Notes: generated from the sequence alone by a model not told the origin. DNA of 64,000 bases from an uncultured Eubacteriales bacterium (GCA_900079765.1 LT599017.1:930001-994000); one strand, 5' to 3'; shown: positions 1 to 7,931, numbered from the stretch's first letter. A program made the numbers and translations.

Positions 1-313
1 TCCATCCCATCCCCTCCATGAAACCGGCGTACCCTGACAGGAGGACCCACAGCCGCTCAAGCGGAGGCTCTCCCTCATTCCCGGTCATCAGGGCCTCCAT
101 ATAGGCGTCCAGGGGGGCGAACCCCCGGGCCAGCAGGGCCTCCTTGGAGGGGAAGTGATGGTAAAACGCCCCCGTGGTGATGCCCGCCCTGGCACAGATG
201 GCCCGGATGGAGACGCGGTCGAACCCCTTCTCCCGCGCCAAATCCACCGTGGCCTTCAGGATGGCCTGCTCGGTTTCCAGGGCCTGCAGCCTTCTCCGCT
301 CGCTATACTCCAT
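1..313 (-). CDS. TetR/AcrR family regulator (3' end outside window)
   Basis: The reverse strand from an ATG at 313 reads a typical TetR N-terminus. A helix-turn-helix near residues 20-60 ends in the family signature GAFYHHFPSKEALL, followed by the start of the ligand-binding helical domain. The gene runs off the left edge, so about 100 residues are seen. It is divergent from a DegV gene, and a perfect palindrome lies between the two starts, overlapping both predicted promoters. The simplest reading is that this repressor controls itself and degV. The ligand cannot be guessed. Confidence 0.9.
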   Translation of the reverse strand, partial: MEYSERRRLQALETEQAILKATVDLAREKGFDRVSIRAICARAGITTGAFYHHFPSKEALLARGFAPLDAYMEALMTGNEGEPPLERLWVLLSGYAGFMEGMGW

Positions 314-327
314 GCGCACAGCTCCTC

Positions 328-357
328 TTGACAACTTCACTGGGGAGGTTATATAAT
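328..357 (+). promoter_or_regulatory. Promoter of degV
   Basis: A TTGACA box at 328-333 and a TATAAT box at 352-357 are separated by 18 bases. Both hexamers match the vegetative consensus exactly. The transcription start would fall near 364, inside the palindrome at 359-383. Confidence 0.75.
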
Positions 358-358
358 A

Positions 359-383
359 AGTCACATAACATTGTTATGTGACT
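359..383. promoter_or_regulatory. Palindromic operator between TetR regulator and degV
   Basis: Perfect 12-base arms (359-370 and 372-383, AGTCACATAACA and its complement) flank a single T. The site sits just downstream of the rightward -10 box and just downstream of the leftward -10 box, so a bound dimer would block both transcripts. This is the usual layout for a divergently transcribed TetR repressor. Binding by the neighbouring regulator is inferred. Confidence 0.8.
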
Positions 384-386
384 CTT

Positions 387-415
387 ATTATAGATTAGGA
401 TGATCGCTTTGTCAA
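387..415 (-). promoter_or_regulatory. Promoter of the TetR regulator
   Basis: On the reverse strand TTGACA (415-410) and TATAAT (392-387) are 17 bases apart, both perfect consensus boxes. The -35 box overlaps the first codons of degV, and the palindromic operator follows the -10 box. Confidence 0.7.
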
Positions 416-1275
416 ACCCCGAGAAGATCGCCCTCCTCACCGATTCCTGCGCCGACCTCTCTCACGCTGTGCGGAAGGGGAAGGCCATCTATACGGTGCC
501 CCTCAGGCTGACCTGCACGGACGGGGAATTCTCCGACGGTGTGGACATCACAGCTGCCGACGTATACCGCCGCCTGGAGAGGGGAGAGCTGCCCAAAACC
601 TCTCTTCCCGGCATGGAGAGCGTGAACAGCGTCCTGGAGCAGATCCGGAAGGATGGCTACGAAAAGGTCATTGCCATCCATCTCTCCTCCGGCCTCTCCG
701 GAACCTATAACCTGGTCCGCCTGGTGGCCGAGCAGTGGGAGGGCCTGGAGATTGCCGTATTTGACTCCCTCAGCGGAGCCATAGGCATAGGCATGACCGT
801 GCTCCAGATCTGGGAGGATATCAAAGCGGGCATGACTTGGGAGCGGCTGGTTTCCCAGCGGGTGAACGCCCTCCTCGGCGGCACCTGTGCCTATTTCTCG
901 GTGGACACCCTGGAGTATCTGGCCCGGGGCGGGCGTATTGGAAAGGTGACGGCCATGGCGGGCACGATGCTCTCCATCAAGCCCATCCTCGGTTTCGCCC
1001 ACGATGGGCAGCTCCAGTCCGCCGCCAAGGTGCGGGGGAGAAGGCAGGTGCAGGACAAGCTGCTGGAGCTTATGCGGGAGCACGTGAGAGGACATGAAAA
1101 ATACAACCTGGCCGTGACCAACGGCGGCGCTCCCGAGGAGATGCGGGAGCTTGCCAAGAAGATGAAGGCCGCCTTCCCCAGGTACGACCACTTCTGGGAG
1201 GGGGAGTTTGACGCCACCCTCAGCGTTTACATCGGCTCCGGCGTTCTGGGCGCGTGCCTGCAGATTTTAGAGTGA
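400..1275 (+). CDS. DegV family fatty-acid-binding protein
   Basis: DegV proteins bind a fatty acid between two domains; in Firmicutes some serve as FakB, which presents exogenous fatty acids to the kinase FakA. The N-terminus shows the family strand and loop LLTDSCADL. A middle motif, HLSSGLSGTYN, holds the lipid-carboxylate contacts, followed by DTLEYLARGGRIGK. The length of 291 residues is normal. The start is uncertain: the ATG at 400 has no room for a ribosome site, whereas a TTG at 409 lies 8 bases after AGGA. A TetR repressor and operator sit upstream. Confidence 0.92.
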   Translation: MIALSNPEKIALLTDSCADLSHAVRKGKAIYTVPLRLTCTDGEFSDGVDITAADVYRRLERGELPKTSLPGMESVNSVLEQIRKDGYEKVIAIHLSSGLSGTYNLVRLVAEQWEGLEIAVFDSLSGAIGIGMTVLQIWEDIKAGMTWERLVSQRVNALLGGTCAYFSVDTLEYLARGGRIGKVTAMAGTMLSIKPILGFAHDGQLQSAAKVRGRRQVQDKLLELMREHVRGHEKYNLAVTNGGAPEEMRELAKKMKAAFPRYDHFWEGEFDATLSVYIGSGVLGACLQILE

Positions 1276-1280
1276 AATAA

Positions 1281-1310
1281 AGAGGACCGGCCCCCCAGGG
1301 CCGGTCCTCT
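1281..1310. terminator. Bidirectional terminator between degV and trxB
   Basis: A 12-base GC-rich stem (AGAGGACCGGCC and its complement) with a short C-rich loop lies between two convergent genes, and it can serve both. Confidence 0.75.
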
Positions 1311-1315
1311 CCTAT

Positions 1316-2230
1316 TCAGCGTTTGTGCGCAAGGCCCTGGAGATATAGTCCCACGCCATGTGCGGCGGCGGCCCCGTCTGCGGCGGCGGTCACCAGCTGA
1401 CGCAGGACCTTGACCCGGGTGTCCCCAGCGGCAAAGACGCCGGGGACGTTGGTGCAGGTGTCCTCCCCGGCCTTGATATAGCCGTGGTCATCCAGTTCCA
1501 GGGGAGGGGAGAAGATGGCGTTGTCCGGCATGAGCCCAACGGCAGCGAAGATACCCGCCACGCTCAGGGTGGCGCGGCCCTGGGGCCCCTCCACCTCAAT
1601 GGCACTTACCTTGTCCTCGCCGTGGATCTCCACCACCTTGTGCTCCATGAGGAGCTGGACGTTGGACTTTGAGGCCAGAGCGTCGATGAGATGCTTTTCC
1701 GCCGTGAACTCCGCCCGGCGGTGAATGAGGTAGACCTGGGGGCAGATGTTGGCGAGGAAGAGGGCGTCTTCCAGCGCGGTGTTCCCGCCGCCCACCACGG
1801 CGGTGCTCTGGTTCTTGAAAAAACCGCCGTCGCAGGTGGCGCAGTAGCTCACGCCCCGGCCCGCCAGCCGCTCCTCGCCCCGCACGTCCAGCTTGCGGCG
1901 GCGCACGCCGTTGGCGATAATGACAGTCCTGGTCTCCAGCGCGCCTCGGGCGGTGGTGACCACCTTCACGTCCCCCAGGTCGGTCAGACTGGTGACGGTC
2001 TCGAACCGAATCTCGGCCCCCAAAGCGGTAGCCTGGACATAGAGGTTCATGGAGAAGTCGGACCCAGCCACGCTCTGGCTGCCCGGCCAGTTTTCAATGT
2101 CCGGGGTGGTGGCGGCCTGGCCGCCGGGAGTGCCACCCTCCAGCACCAAAGTGGTGTACCCTGCCCGTCTGGTGTAGATTGCGGCTGTCAGCCCCGCGGG
2201 GCCACCGCCGATGATGATAACGTCGTACAT
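1316..2230 (-). CDS. trxB: Thioredoxin reductase
   Basis: This FAD enzyme reduces thioredoxin with NADPH. The N-terminal FAD fold GGGPAGLTAAIY is at residues 8-19. The redox-active pair is in YCATCDG near residue 133, the NADPH fold VVGGGNTALEDA follows, and a C-terminal FAD motif AAGDTRVK is near residue 267. The length of 304 residues is standard for the low-molecular-weight type. The start has a strong AAGGAG site 7 bases upstream. It is transcribed alone from its own promoter. Confidence 0.95.
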   Translation of the reverse strand: MYDVIIIGGGPAGLTAAIYTRRAGYTTLVLEGGTPGGQAATTPDIENWPGSQSVAGSDFSMNLYVQATALGAEIRFETVTSLTDLGDVKVVTTARGALETRTVIIANGVRRRKLDVRGEERLAGRGVSYCATCDGGFFKNQSTAVVGGGNTALEDALFLANICPQVYLIHRRAEFTAEKHLIDALASKSNVQLLMEHKVVEIHGEDKVSAIEVEGPQGRATLSVAGIFAAVGLMPDNAIFSPPLELDDHGYIKAGEDTCTNVPGVFAAGDTRVKVLRQLVTAAADGAAAAHGVGLYLQGLAHKR

Positions 2231-2265
2231 TGGCTCAGCTCCTTAATAAGAACTATTCTTTTTAC

Positions 2266-2294
2266 ACTATAGCACAGGAAATTCCCCTTGACAA
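2266..2294 (-). promoter_or_regulatory. Promoter of trxB
   Basis: On the reverse strand TTGTCA (2294-2289) and TATAGT (2271-2266) have a 17-base spacer. The start of transcription would be about 30 bases before the trxB start codon. Confidence 0.6.
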
Positions 2295-2300
2295 GAGGGG

Positions 2301-2343
2301 AAAAGCCGTTTGGGATGTAAAATCACATTCCCAAACGGCTTTT
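2301..2343. terminator. Terminator after the sensor kinase gene
   Basis: A long stem, AAAAGCCGTTTGGGA and its complement, ends in T runs on both strands. It closes the leftward two-component operon. Confidence 0.8.
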
Positions 2344-2345
2344 GA

Positions 2346-4481
2346 CTAGACTGCTTTTTCCTGGGGTGCGTTACCCTCCTCAGCGGGGCCCTCCGTGAGC
2401 GCCAGGGCCTCAGGGAAGGAGAGGATGGCTTTGAAGAGGTCCCCGTCGATCTCCAGGCGGAAGGAGCCCTGCTGGAGCTCGGTGAGGCTCCTGGCGATGG
2501 AGAGGCCCAAGCCGGAGCCCTCGGTGCTGCGGGACTCCTCCCCCCGGACGAACCGCTCCATCAGCTGCTCCGGCGGGATGTTGAGGGCCTGCCGCGAGAT
2601 GTTCTTGATGGACAGGTGGATGCGCCCCTCCCATCGCCGAAGGTCGAGATAGATGCGGGTGCCGGAGAGGGCGTATTTTGCGCAGTTGGAGAAAAGGTTG
2701 TCGATCACCCGCCAGAGGTGCCGCCCGTCGGCCCAGACGTAGAGCTCGTTTCCCGGCGGGGTAAAGACTGCCTCCAGCCCCCCGGCGGCAAATCGCTCCT
2801 CATACTCGCCCAACGCCTGCTGGAGCATCTGCCCCATCCCCAGCCGCTCAAGGGTTACGCCCAGGCTGCCGGTGGACGCTTTGGAAGCCTCCACCAGGTC
2901 CTCGGTCAGCTTTTTAAGCCGCTGGCTCTTGCGGTCTAATACGTCGATATACTCTGCGGCCTGGGGGCTGTCGGCGGGCAGCGATTTCAAAAGCCCCACG
3001 TAGTTGATGATGGAGGTGAGCGGCGTTTTTAAATCGTGGGATACGTTGGTGATGAGCTCGGCTTTGAACCGCTCGGTCTTGAGCTGCTGCTCCACCGCGC
3101 TGTTCACCGCGCCGCCCAGGTCGTTGAGCTGCTCGGCGTGGCGGCGCAGGTCGGGGTAGAATCTGCGGGTGTCGATCTTGAACTCCGGGTCGCCCCCCAC
3201 GATGCGCCCTGTGCCCTCCTCGATCTGCCGCCATTGGCGCAGCCATCTGCACAGGTGCCAGAGGACAAAGCCCTGGTACACAGGGATGAGCACCACTGTG
3301 ACAGTGGTGAGCACCGTTCCCAAAAGGTAGAGCGCAAATCCCACCACCAGCCGCCAGGTGACAGGCAGGCCCCGAAACAGTTCCCCCACGAAATAGACGG
3401 CGGCGCGGCACAGCCGCCCGATCAGGCTGGTGCGCCAGAGCGTGTGGGTCTTCAGCCGTACCGCCGTTGTAAGGAGGAGACCCATCCCCAGCGCGGCTAT
3501 GCCTAGGGTCAGTACGCCCAAACCCACCGCCATAGGCAGGTTTAAGGCCTCGCCATAGGTGTACAGGGCGATGGACTCCGCCGCCGACATCAGGGTGATC
3601 GTGAGCGCGCCTGCGACGAGAAGATAGAGGTCGTAAGGGACGCGCTCCTGCCAGCCGGTGACCAGCGTGCCATCCTCCTGCCGCCCGGCGGAGCGGCTAA
3701 GGAAGACGAGCAGCCCAATGCTGCCTGCCAGGGTCACCAGGGCAAGGAGGGCTACGAGGGGCAAAACGCGCTGTTCCTGGGCAAAAGCCGCCATGCTGGC
3801 GGTATACCTGTCCTCCACCATAAGAGGGGAGGCGATGCCGTACTCCGCCATCATCGTCTGATTCAGTACCCGGCTGTCTCGGCTGTCGTTGTAGCTCCAG
3901 TTATATCCGTCGTAATACCAGCCATACCTGGGCCCCTCCGCCGCGTTCTCCGGCGTGAGGGACAAAAATTCCTCACCTGTGTAGACCATTACCGCATTAC
4001 CGGCGCTCTCAACGTCATATTGGTAATAGTCCTGCTCGTGCAGCTCGTATCCGCGGGCGAAAACGATGGAGGATTGGAACTGCGCGGGGGTGACCTCCTC
4101 CAACAGCGCGCCGTCCAGATTGTCCAGCAAAAGGACACCCGACTGGTCTAAAAGCCGGTAGCGGAAGTTGGTCTTGTCAGGGGCAAGGCTGGCCTCCAGC
4201 GCCGCCAACTGCCGCTGTTCGTACTCAGTGAGGGAGCCGTTCCACACCAGATTTTGTTTCAGATCTGCCAGCTCCTGCAGGCGGTTCATGTCGCTATAGG
4301 CGGCCTGCTGGGCGACGTCGCTGCGGTAGTAGTCCCCCCGAAGCCACAGGTCGTTCCAGCTGGAGAGGGTGACGAGGCTCGACCAAAAACAGGCCGAGAG
4401 CACCACAAGGCTTATAAGGAAGGCCCCGGTCTTGGCCGCCGGGGTCAGGTAAGAGGAACCGGGCTTTTTCAGAACAATCAC
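2346..4481 (-). CDS. Membrane sensor histidine kinase of a two-component pair
   Basis: The protein of about 711 residues has an N-terminal membrane segment, an extracytoplasmic sensor region of roughly 190 residues, four or more further membrane segments, then the kinase core. The phospho-accepting His is in NVSHDLKTPL, and the ATP-binding boxes are DNLFSNCAKYA and GSGLGLSIARS. It follows its response regulator with a short gap. An upstream in-frame ATG at 4634 lies inside the regulator gene and is unlikely. The only strong ribosome site is GGAGG at 4485-4481, 8 bases before an in-frame CTG at 4472; the GTG at 4481 overlaps that site. The true start is therefore CTG or GTG. The signal sensed is unknown. 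Confidence 0.88.
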   Translation of the reverse strand: MIVLKKPGSSYLTPAAKTGAFLISLVVLSACFWSSLVTLSSWNDLWLRGDYYRSDVAQQAAYSDMNRLQELADLKQNLVWNGSLTEYEQRQLAALEASLAPDKTNFRYRLLDQSGVLLLDNLDGALLEEVTPAQFQSSIVFARGYELHEQDYYQYDVESAGNAVMVYTGEEFLSLTPENAAEGPRYGWYYDGYNWSYNDSRDSRVLNQTMMAEYGIASPLMVEDRYTASMAAFAQEQRVLPLVALLALVTLAGSIGLLVFLSRSAGRQEDGTLVTGWQERVPYDLYLLVAGALTITLMSAAESIALYTYGEALNLPMAVGLGVLTLGIAALGMGLLLTTAVRLKTHTLWRTSLIGRLCRAAVYFVGELFRGLPVTWRLVVGFALYLLGTVLTTVTVVLIPVYQGFVLWHLCRWLRQWRQIEEGTGRIVGGDPEFKIDTRRFYPDLRRHAEQLNDLGGAVNSAVEQQLKTERFKAELITNVSHDLKTPLTSIINYVGLLKSLPADSPQAAEYIDVLDRKSQRLKKLTEDLVEASKASTGSLGVTLERLGMGQMLQQALGEYEERFAAGGLEAVFTPPGNELYVWADGRHLWRVIDNLFSNCAKYALSGTRIYLDLRRWEGRIHLSIKNISRQALNIPPEQLMERFVRGEESRSTEGSGLGLSIARSLTELQQGSFRLEIDGDLFKAILSFPEALALTEGPAEEGNAPQEKAV

Positions 4482-4492
4482 CTCCGGGTGAC

Positions 4493-5185
4493 TTATAGCT
4501 TTTCCATCTTGTACCCCAACCCCCACACCACCTTGATGTACCGGGGGTTGGCGGGGTCGATCTCCAGTTTCTCCCGCAGGTGCCGGATGTGGACGGCCAC
4601 CGTGTTCTCCGAACCCAGGGAGGGGTCGTTCCACACCAGCTCGTAGATCTGCCCGGTGGAGTAGACCCGCCCGGGGCTCTGAAGCAGGAGCTTTAAGATG
4701 TTGTATTCAATGGGGGTGAGGGCGACGCTTTCCCCATCCACCGTCACGGACTTGGCCCCGTCGTCCAAGGCGATGCCGCCGTTGCGGATGGCGCTGTCGC
4801 CCGGCCTGGCCCGGCCGCCCAGGGTGGTATACCGCCTAAGCTGGCTCTTCACCCGGGCGATGACTTCGATGGGGTTGAAGGGCTTGGTGATGTAGTCGTC
4901 CGCGCCGATATTGAGGCCTAAAATCTTGTCCGAGTCCTCGCTCTTGGCCGTCAGCAGGATGATGGGCAGGTTATACTTCTCCCGCAGCTTGGCGGTGGTT
5001 CGTATCCCGTCCAGCCCCGGCATCATCACGTCCATGAGGACGAGGTGGATGTCCCCGCGCTCCACGGCGGCCAGGGCCTCCAGCCCGTCGTAGGCCTTCA
5101 CGACGTGATACCCCTCGCTGGAGAGGTAGATGTCCAGCGCCGAGACGATGTCCCTGTCGTCGTCACAGATGAGAATATTGTACAA
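4493..5185 (-). CDS. OmpR/PhoB-type response regulator
   Basis: The receiver domain (residues 1-115) has the acidic pocket in ICDDDRD, the phosphorylated Asp in LVLMDVMMPG and the conserved Lys in ITKPFNP. A winged-helix output domain follows, with the typical AVHIRHLREKLE recognition region. The 230-residue length is normal. Translation starts at a TTG with GGGGTGA 7 bases upstream. It is the first gene of a two-gene operon with the sensor kinase. An inverted repeat upstream may be its own binding site. Confidence 0.95.
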   Translation of the reverse strand: MYNILICDDDRDIVSALDIYLSSEGYHVVKAYDGLEALAAVERGDIHLVLMDVMMPGLDGIRTTAKLREKYNLPIILLTAKSEDSDKILGLNIGADDYITKPFNPIEVIARVKSQLRRYTTLGGRARPGDSAIRNGGIALDDGAKSVTVDGESVALTPIEYNILKLLLQSPGRVYSTGQIYELVWNDPSLGSENTVAVHIRHLREKLEIDPANPRYIKVVWGLGYKMEKL

Positions 5186-5222
5186 AGCAGTTCACCCCAT
5201 ATCGTTATCATAGCCCAGAGTC

Positions 5223-5251
5223 CTTAAAACACAAGGGAGAAAAGTTTTAAG
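5223..5251. promoter_or_regulatory. Inverted repeat upstream of the two-component operon
   Basis: Perfect 8-base arms, CTTAAAAC (5223-5230) and GTTTTAAG (5244-5251), are separated by 13 bases. They lie just upstream of a weak leftward promoter (TTGTGT at 5234-5229, TATGAT at 5212-5207). Autoregulation by the response regulator is a guess. Confidence 0.45.
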
Positions 5252-5298
5252 AAACCCTTAATATCCTTATTCTACCCCATAGCGCCCCAAAACGCAAA

Positions 5299-5326
5299 TA
5301 AGGGGGCCGCTCCAGCGGCCCCCTTA
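5299..5326. terminator. Terminator after the zinc-ribbon gene
   Basis: A 13-base stem, TAAGGGGGCCGCT and its complement, with a minimal loop immediately follows the stop codon of the 69-residue gene. Confidence 0.75.
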
Positions 5327-5329
5327 TTT

Positions 5330-5539
5330 CTAGTGCATAAGGAAATCCAGAATGTCCATCGCGCCGTCGTTGGCGGCCTTGTAGAGCTCGGTGTACCCAC
5401 ACTGGGTGCACGTGATGGTGATGAACTTTTTGTTCTGCACGTCAAAGAGCTTGGCAAAGTTCCCGCCGGTGGCCTGAAACTGGTCGTGCTCATAGCTGCG
5501 GCACCCGCACTTGGGGCAGATGTACTGCTGCTGGCCCAT
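5330..5539 (-). CDS. Small zinc-ribbon protein (YpzJ-like)
   Basis: This 69-residue protein carries two metal-binding pairs, CPKCGC near residue 9 and CTQCGY near residue 47, spaced as in nucleic-acid-binding zinc ribbons. The stretch between them (FDVQNKKFITITC) matches a widespread family of small Firmicute zinc ribbons related to YpzJ. The start codon is preceded by GGAGGG. It has its own terminator and appears monocistronic. Its role is unknown. Confidence 0.85.
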   Translation of the reverse strand: MGQQQYICPKCGCRSYEHDQFQATGGNFAKLFDVQNKKFITITCTQCGYTELYKAANDGAMDILDFLMH

Positions 5540-5651
5540 TGAAATCCCTCCTTCTCCATTATGGCCTGTAAGTCATTCTACGGAAGGTGGATTGAAAATA
5601 CAAGAAAGAAAGGATTAAAATCCCCTAAAATGGGCGTATACCCCGTTCCAT

Positions 5652-5697
5652 TTCAATTGTATAAAATGGCAATTGAAAAGGGTACACCTCTAGAGGT
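5652..5697. promoter_or_regulatory. Two palindromes upstream of the phosphopantetheinyl transferase
   Basis: Perfect arms TTCAATTG (5652-5659) and CAATTGAA (5670-5677) flank a TATAAA-like element, and a 12-base perfect palindrome ACCTCTAGAGGT follows at 5686-5697. Their position before the gene suggests regulator binding. No regulator can be named. Confidence 0.4.
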
Positions 5698-5728
5698 AAA
5701 ATAAGAGGAAAATCTTGAGGGGGGAGGG

Positions 5729-6277
5729 GTGACCGTGATTTTGCTGGGCTGCGAGAGTATGGATGCCAAGGGGGCGGCCCGGCGGCTCCTCACCCTCGCG
5801 CTGAAGAAGGGGTACGGGCTGGCGGCCACGCCGCCCATGGCCCTGGGTCCCTGCGGGAAACCCTTTTTTCCGGACTACCCTCGCATCCACTTCAATTTGA
5901 GCCACAGCGGGCCCTACGCCCTCTGCGCCGTGGGGGGCGCGGCGGTGGGGGTTGACGTGGAAACTCTGCGCCCCCGCGCCGCCGCCCTGCCCCGCCGGGT
6001 CTTCACGGCGGAGGAGTACGGCTGGTATGAGGCGCAGGGGGCAGAGTGGCCCGCATTTTACACCCTCTGGACCCGGAAGGAGAGCTGGTGCAAGCAGCAG
6101 GGGAGCGGTGTCGCCCGGCCCCGGACAGTCTGTCCGCCCCTGCCGGGGGAGGAGGGCGGAGGCCCTGCGGTGACAGGCCTTTCCGGCCCAGGCTGGGTGG
6201 GGGCGGTCTGCTCGGTGGAGGCTGTCGGAGCTCTAGATTGGATAGAGTTTTCCCATGTTCCGCAAGTCACTTATTGA
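5729..6277 (+). CDS. 4'-phosphopantetheinyl transferase (Sfp type)
   Basis: These enzymes move phosphopantetheine from CoA onto carrier proteins. The sequence shows FNLSHSGPYALCAV near residue 53, the magnesium site VGVDVE near residue 75, and the catalytic WTRKESWCK near residue 118. The start may be GTG at 5729 or, better spaced from the G-rich ribosome site, GTG at 5735. At 182 residues it is short. Its last 15 or so codons abut a fragment of an unrelated SRAP gene, so the natural C-terminus may have been replaced by recombination near 6245. Whether it is still active is unclear. Confidence 0.85.
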   Translation: MTVILLGCESMDAKGAARRLLTLALKKGYGLAATPPMALGPCGKPFFPDYPRIHFNLSHSGPYALCAVGGAAVGVDVETLRPRAAALPRRVFTAEEYGWYEAQGAEWPAFYTLWTRKESWCKQQGSGVARPRTVCPPLPGEEGGGPAVTGLSGPGWVGAVCSVEAVGALDWIEFSHVPQVTY

Positions 6278-6567
6278 GCGTAGGTGCGTGATACCTACCA
6301 CGGGTTTCTTCGAGTGGGGGCCGGGGGAGGCAGGGAAGAAGATCAAGTATCGCTTTAACTTGCCTGGGGATCGCGCATTATATTTGGTTGGGATGTGGGA
6401 TAAATTTGCTGGAGAAGACGTCGGACAATGAGAGGATGCATGGAATCCATGACAGGATGTCTGTGGTGCTACGTGGCGATGCCTTGCGGACATGGACTAG
6501 CGATACTGATGCTGCGCTTGACATCCTTCAGGCGGTGCCGCCTGAGCTGGTGTATGAGAGAGCGTAA
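6246..6567 (+). pseudogene. Broken SRAP (HMCES/YedK-like) gene fragment
   Basis: SRAP proteins crosslink to abasic sites in single-stranded DNA. From 6246 one frame reads PMFRKSLIERRCVIP then TGFFEWGPG and ends ALYLVGMWDKFAGED before a stop at 6429. The next frame then reads NERMHGIHDRMSVVL and ends at a stop at 6565. Both halves match the family in order, but the N-terminal catalytic Cys region and about 20 central codons are missing and the frame is shifted. The remnant begins where the upstream transferase gene seems to be cut. It is non-functional. Confidence 0.82.
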
Positions 6568-6572
6568 AGAGA

Positions 6573-6606
6573 CCGCCTCCATGGATGGTTCATGGGGGCG
6601 GCTTTT
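6573..6606 (+). terminator. Terminator after the SRAP remnant
   Basis: The stem CCGCCTCCATG with CATGGGGGCGG is followed by CTTTTC. The same GCCGCC...GGGGGCGGC style of terminator recurs in this accessory zone, at 8383 and 9003. Confidence 0.65.
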
Positions 6607-6619
6607 CTTCACATTATGC

Positions 6620-7480
6620 TCAATATGTACAATGTTTTTTCGCAAGTAAGGTGTAAAAAGCTATCCACTTACTTGGTTTGCCTACTTTTTCTTTCGGTAA
6701 ATAAGACTTTGAGAGCGTGCCTGTCAAGCACATTTTTCCTGAATTGTCCTCGTTGCCACTTAAAATCTCCCAAGCCTTTTGCAAGCGCTCATCCATCCCG
6801 TAACCCAATGCAGAAAAAGACTCAACAACATTCTGAATTCCAACACGCATTAGTTCAAAGGGATAAAAAGTATCTATCGTTCTCCAACCTTCACGACTGT
6901 AAAGTACAAGCTGAGCAAGATCCGACGTTTTGTAAAATATATTTCGCTTTAAAAAGTAATCTATCAGTTTATTTTCAAACCTTGTTTTGATCTCTCTTTT
7001 ATGACACTCTGCTAAAAACATAAGCGCATGTAAGTTAGCTTTATAACAGCTTTTAGGTGCGTATTTTAGTTTACCAACTCTATGCGAACAGAGAAAACCA
7101 CCGGCAGGCAGCTGCATAGAGGATAAGCTGTCAGTGATATTTTGTATTAATTTCTCGTTTCCCAGACCCAATTTAACCATTGCTGTTAGAAGCATAAAAT
7201 CTCCGCAGTTACAGTCAAATTTTGTTTCAAGTTCAAAAAAAGCTTTATCAAAATGTTCCCTTGGAATATCCGAATAAGATAAACCGGATTCTGCAAGAGC
7301 GGTTACATAATAACGATACCAAAGCCCATTTGTATCATACCATTTAGAGGGTAATTTATCGAAAATCCATTCTTTGGTTTGCGTGCTATCAGGCAGTTCA
7401 TCTAGCAATTCTTTTTGAGTACGGTATCTCACAGCAGGGTTATCATCTTCAAGCAGCCAACTGATAATTGCATCTGACAT
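6620..7480 (-). CDS. Helical-repeat protein resembling prenyltransferase/squalene cyclase toroids
   Basis: This 286-residue protein is AT-rich against GC-rich neighbours, which suggests transfer. It has no signal peptide. Repeated helix pairs with Gly-Phe and Cys-containing turns (MQLPAGGFLCS, CYKANLHALMFLAECHK) recall the alpha-alpha toroid of prenyltransferase and terpene-cyclase domains. No Asp-rich catalytic motif is clear. A gene at 40821 has the same size, the same order of motifs and a similar style. The start has AAAGGAG upstream. Substrate and role are unknown. Confidence 0.6.
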   Translation of the reverse strand: MSDAIISWLLEDDNPAVRYRTQKELLDELPDSTQTKEWIFDKLPSKWYDTNGLWYRYYVTALAESGLSYSDIPREHFDKAFFELETKFDCNCGDFMLLTAMVKLGLGNEKLIQNITDSLSSMQLPAGGFLCSHRVGKLKYAPKSCYKANLHALMFLAECHKREIKTRFENKLIDYFLKRNIFYKTSDLAQLVLYSREGWRTIDTFYPFELMRVGIQNVVESFSALGYGMDERLQKAWEILSGNEDNSGKMCLTGTLSKSYLPKEKVGKPSKWIAFYTLLAKKHCTY

Positions 7481-7507
7481 AGAATTTGCCTCCTTTGTCT
7501 CTGCAAG

Positions 7508-7550
7508 TATACCCCCATCACTCGGTAATACGGGGGTGGGGGTTTATTTT
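7508..7550 (+). terminator. Terminator-like hairpin, orphan
   Basis: An ACCCCC...CAC stem pairs with GTGGGGGT and is followed by a T-rich tail. It resembles the hairpins at 7932 and 8069, and no gene precedes it on this strand. It is probably the end of a decayed cassette cut by the leftward gene at 6620-7480. Confidence 0.5.
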
Positions 7551-7845
7551 TGATATTTGCCGTAACACCTTATGCTTATTATTTTAACACTTCTTGAGTA
7601 TCATAATATCGGTTGGGACAGTTTTTTCACTTCCTCGATTCTTCCTTTTGGGCGGGCCGGACGTCAGGAGCAGGCGTCCGGCCTTCTCTTTGCCCTTATT
7701 GGGCTACGCAGCAAATACCGACCTATTTATCTTTATTGCGCTGATATAATCAGAAATGGCCGTGGCGAGGCGGTCTTGGCGTTTTGGGATAGCGGCTCTG
7801 TGGGTGGAGTCGCTATCACTCTTTTTGTCCGGCCGGCGGGGCTTT
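7551..7845. other. Gene-free stretch with two terminator-like hairpins
   Basis: No convincing reading frame is present. A hairpin GGCCGGACG with CGTCCGGCC lies at 7653-7682, followed by TTCTCTTT. A second, GATAGCG (7788-7794) with CGCTATC (7811-7817), is followed by CTTTTT. It is likely decayed intergenic DNA. Confidence 0.5.
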
Positions 7846-7876
7846 TTCACATAATGCGCCTAACCTGAATATACTA
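7846..7876 (+). promoter_or_regulatory. Repeated promoter element, copy 1
   Basis: TTCAC at 7846-7850 is followed after exactly 16 bases by GAATATACTA at 7867-7876. The same spacing occurs at 7993, 8125 and 33535. The layout fits sigma-K-type promoters (AC, about 16-17 bases, CATANNNTA) except for A in place of the first C. It leads into a hairpin at 7932 with no gene between. Confidence 0.5.
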
Positions 7877-7931
7877 AGAGTGTAGCAGATTACTTATTGA
7901 ACCTCTCTCGTATCTGCCATACCCCCCATTT

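Noticed and set aside
412-1191. Long reverse-strand frame of 259 residues inside degV
   Set aside because: It is the complement of a clear DegV gene, and its composition (many Gly, His, Pro) is typical of antisense frames in GC-rich DNA.
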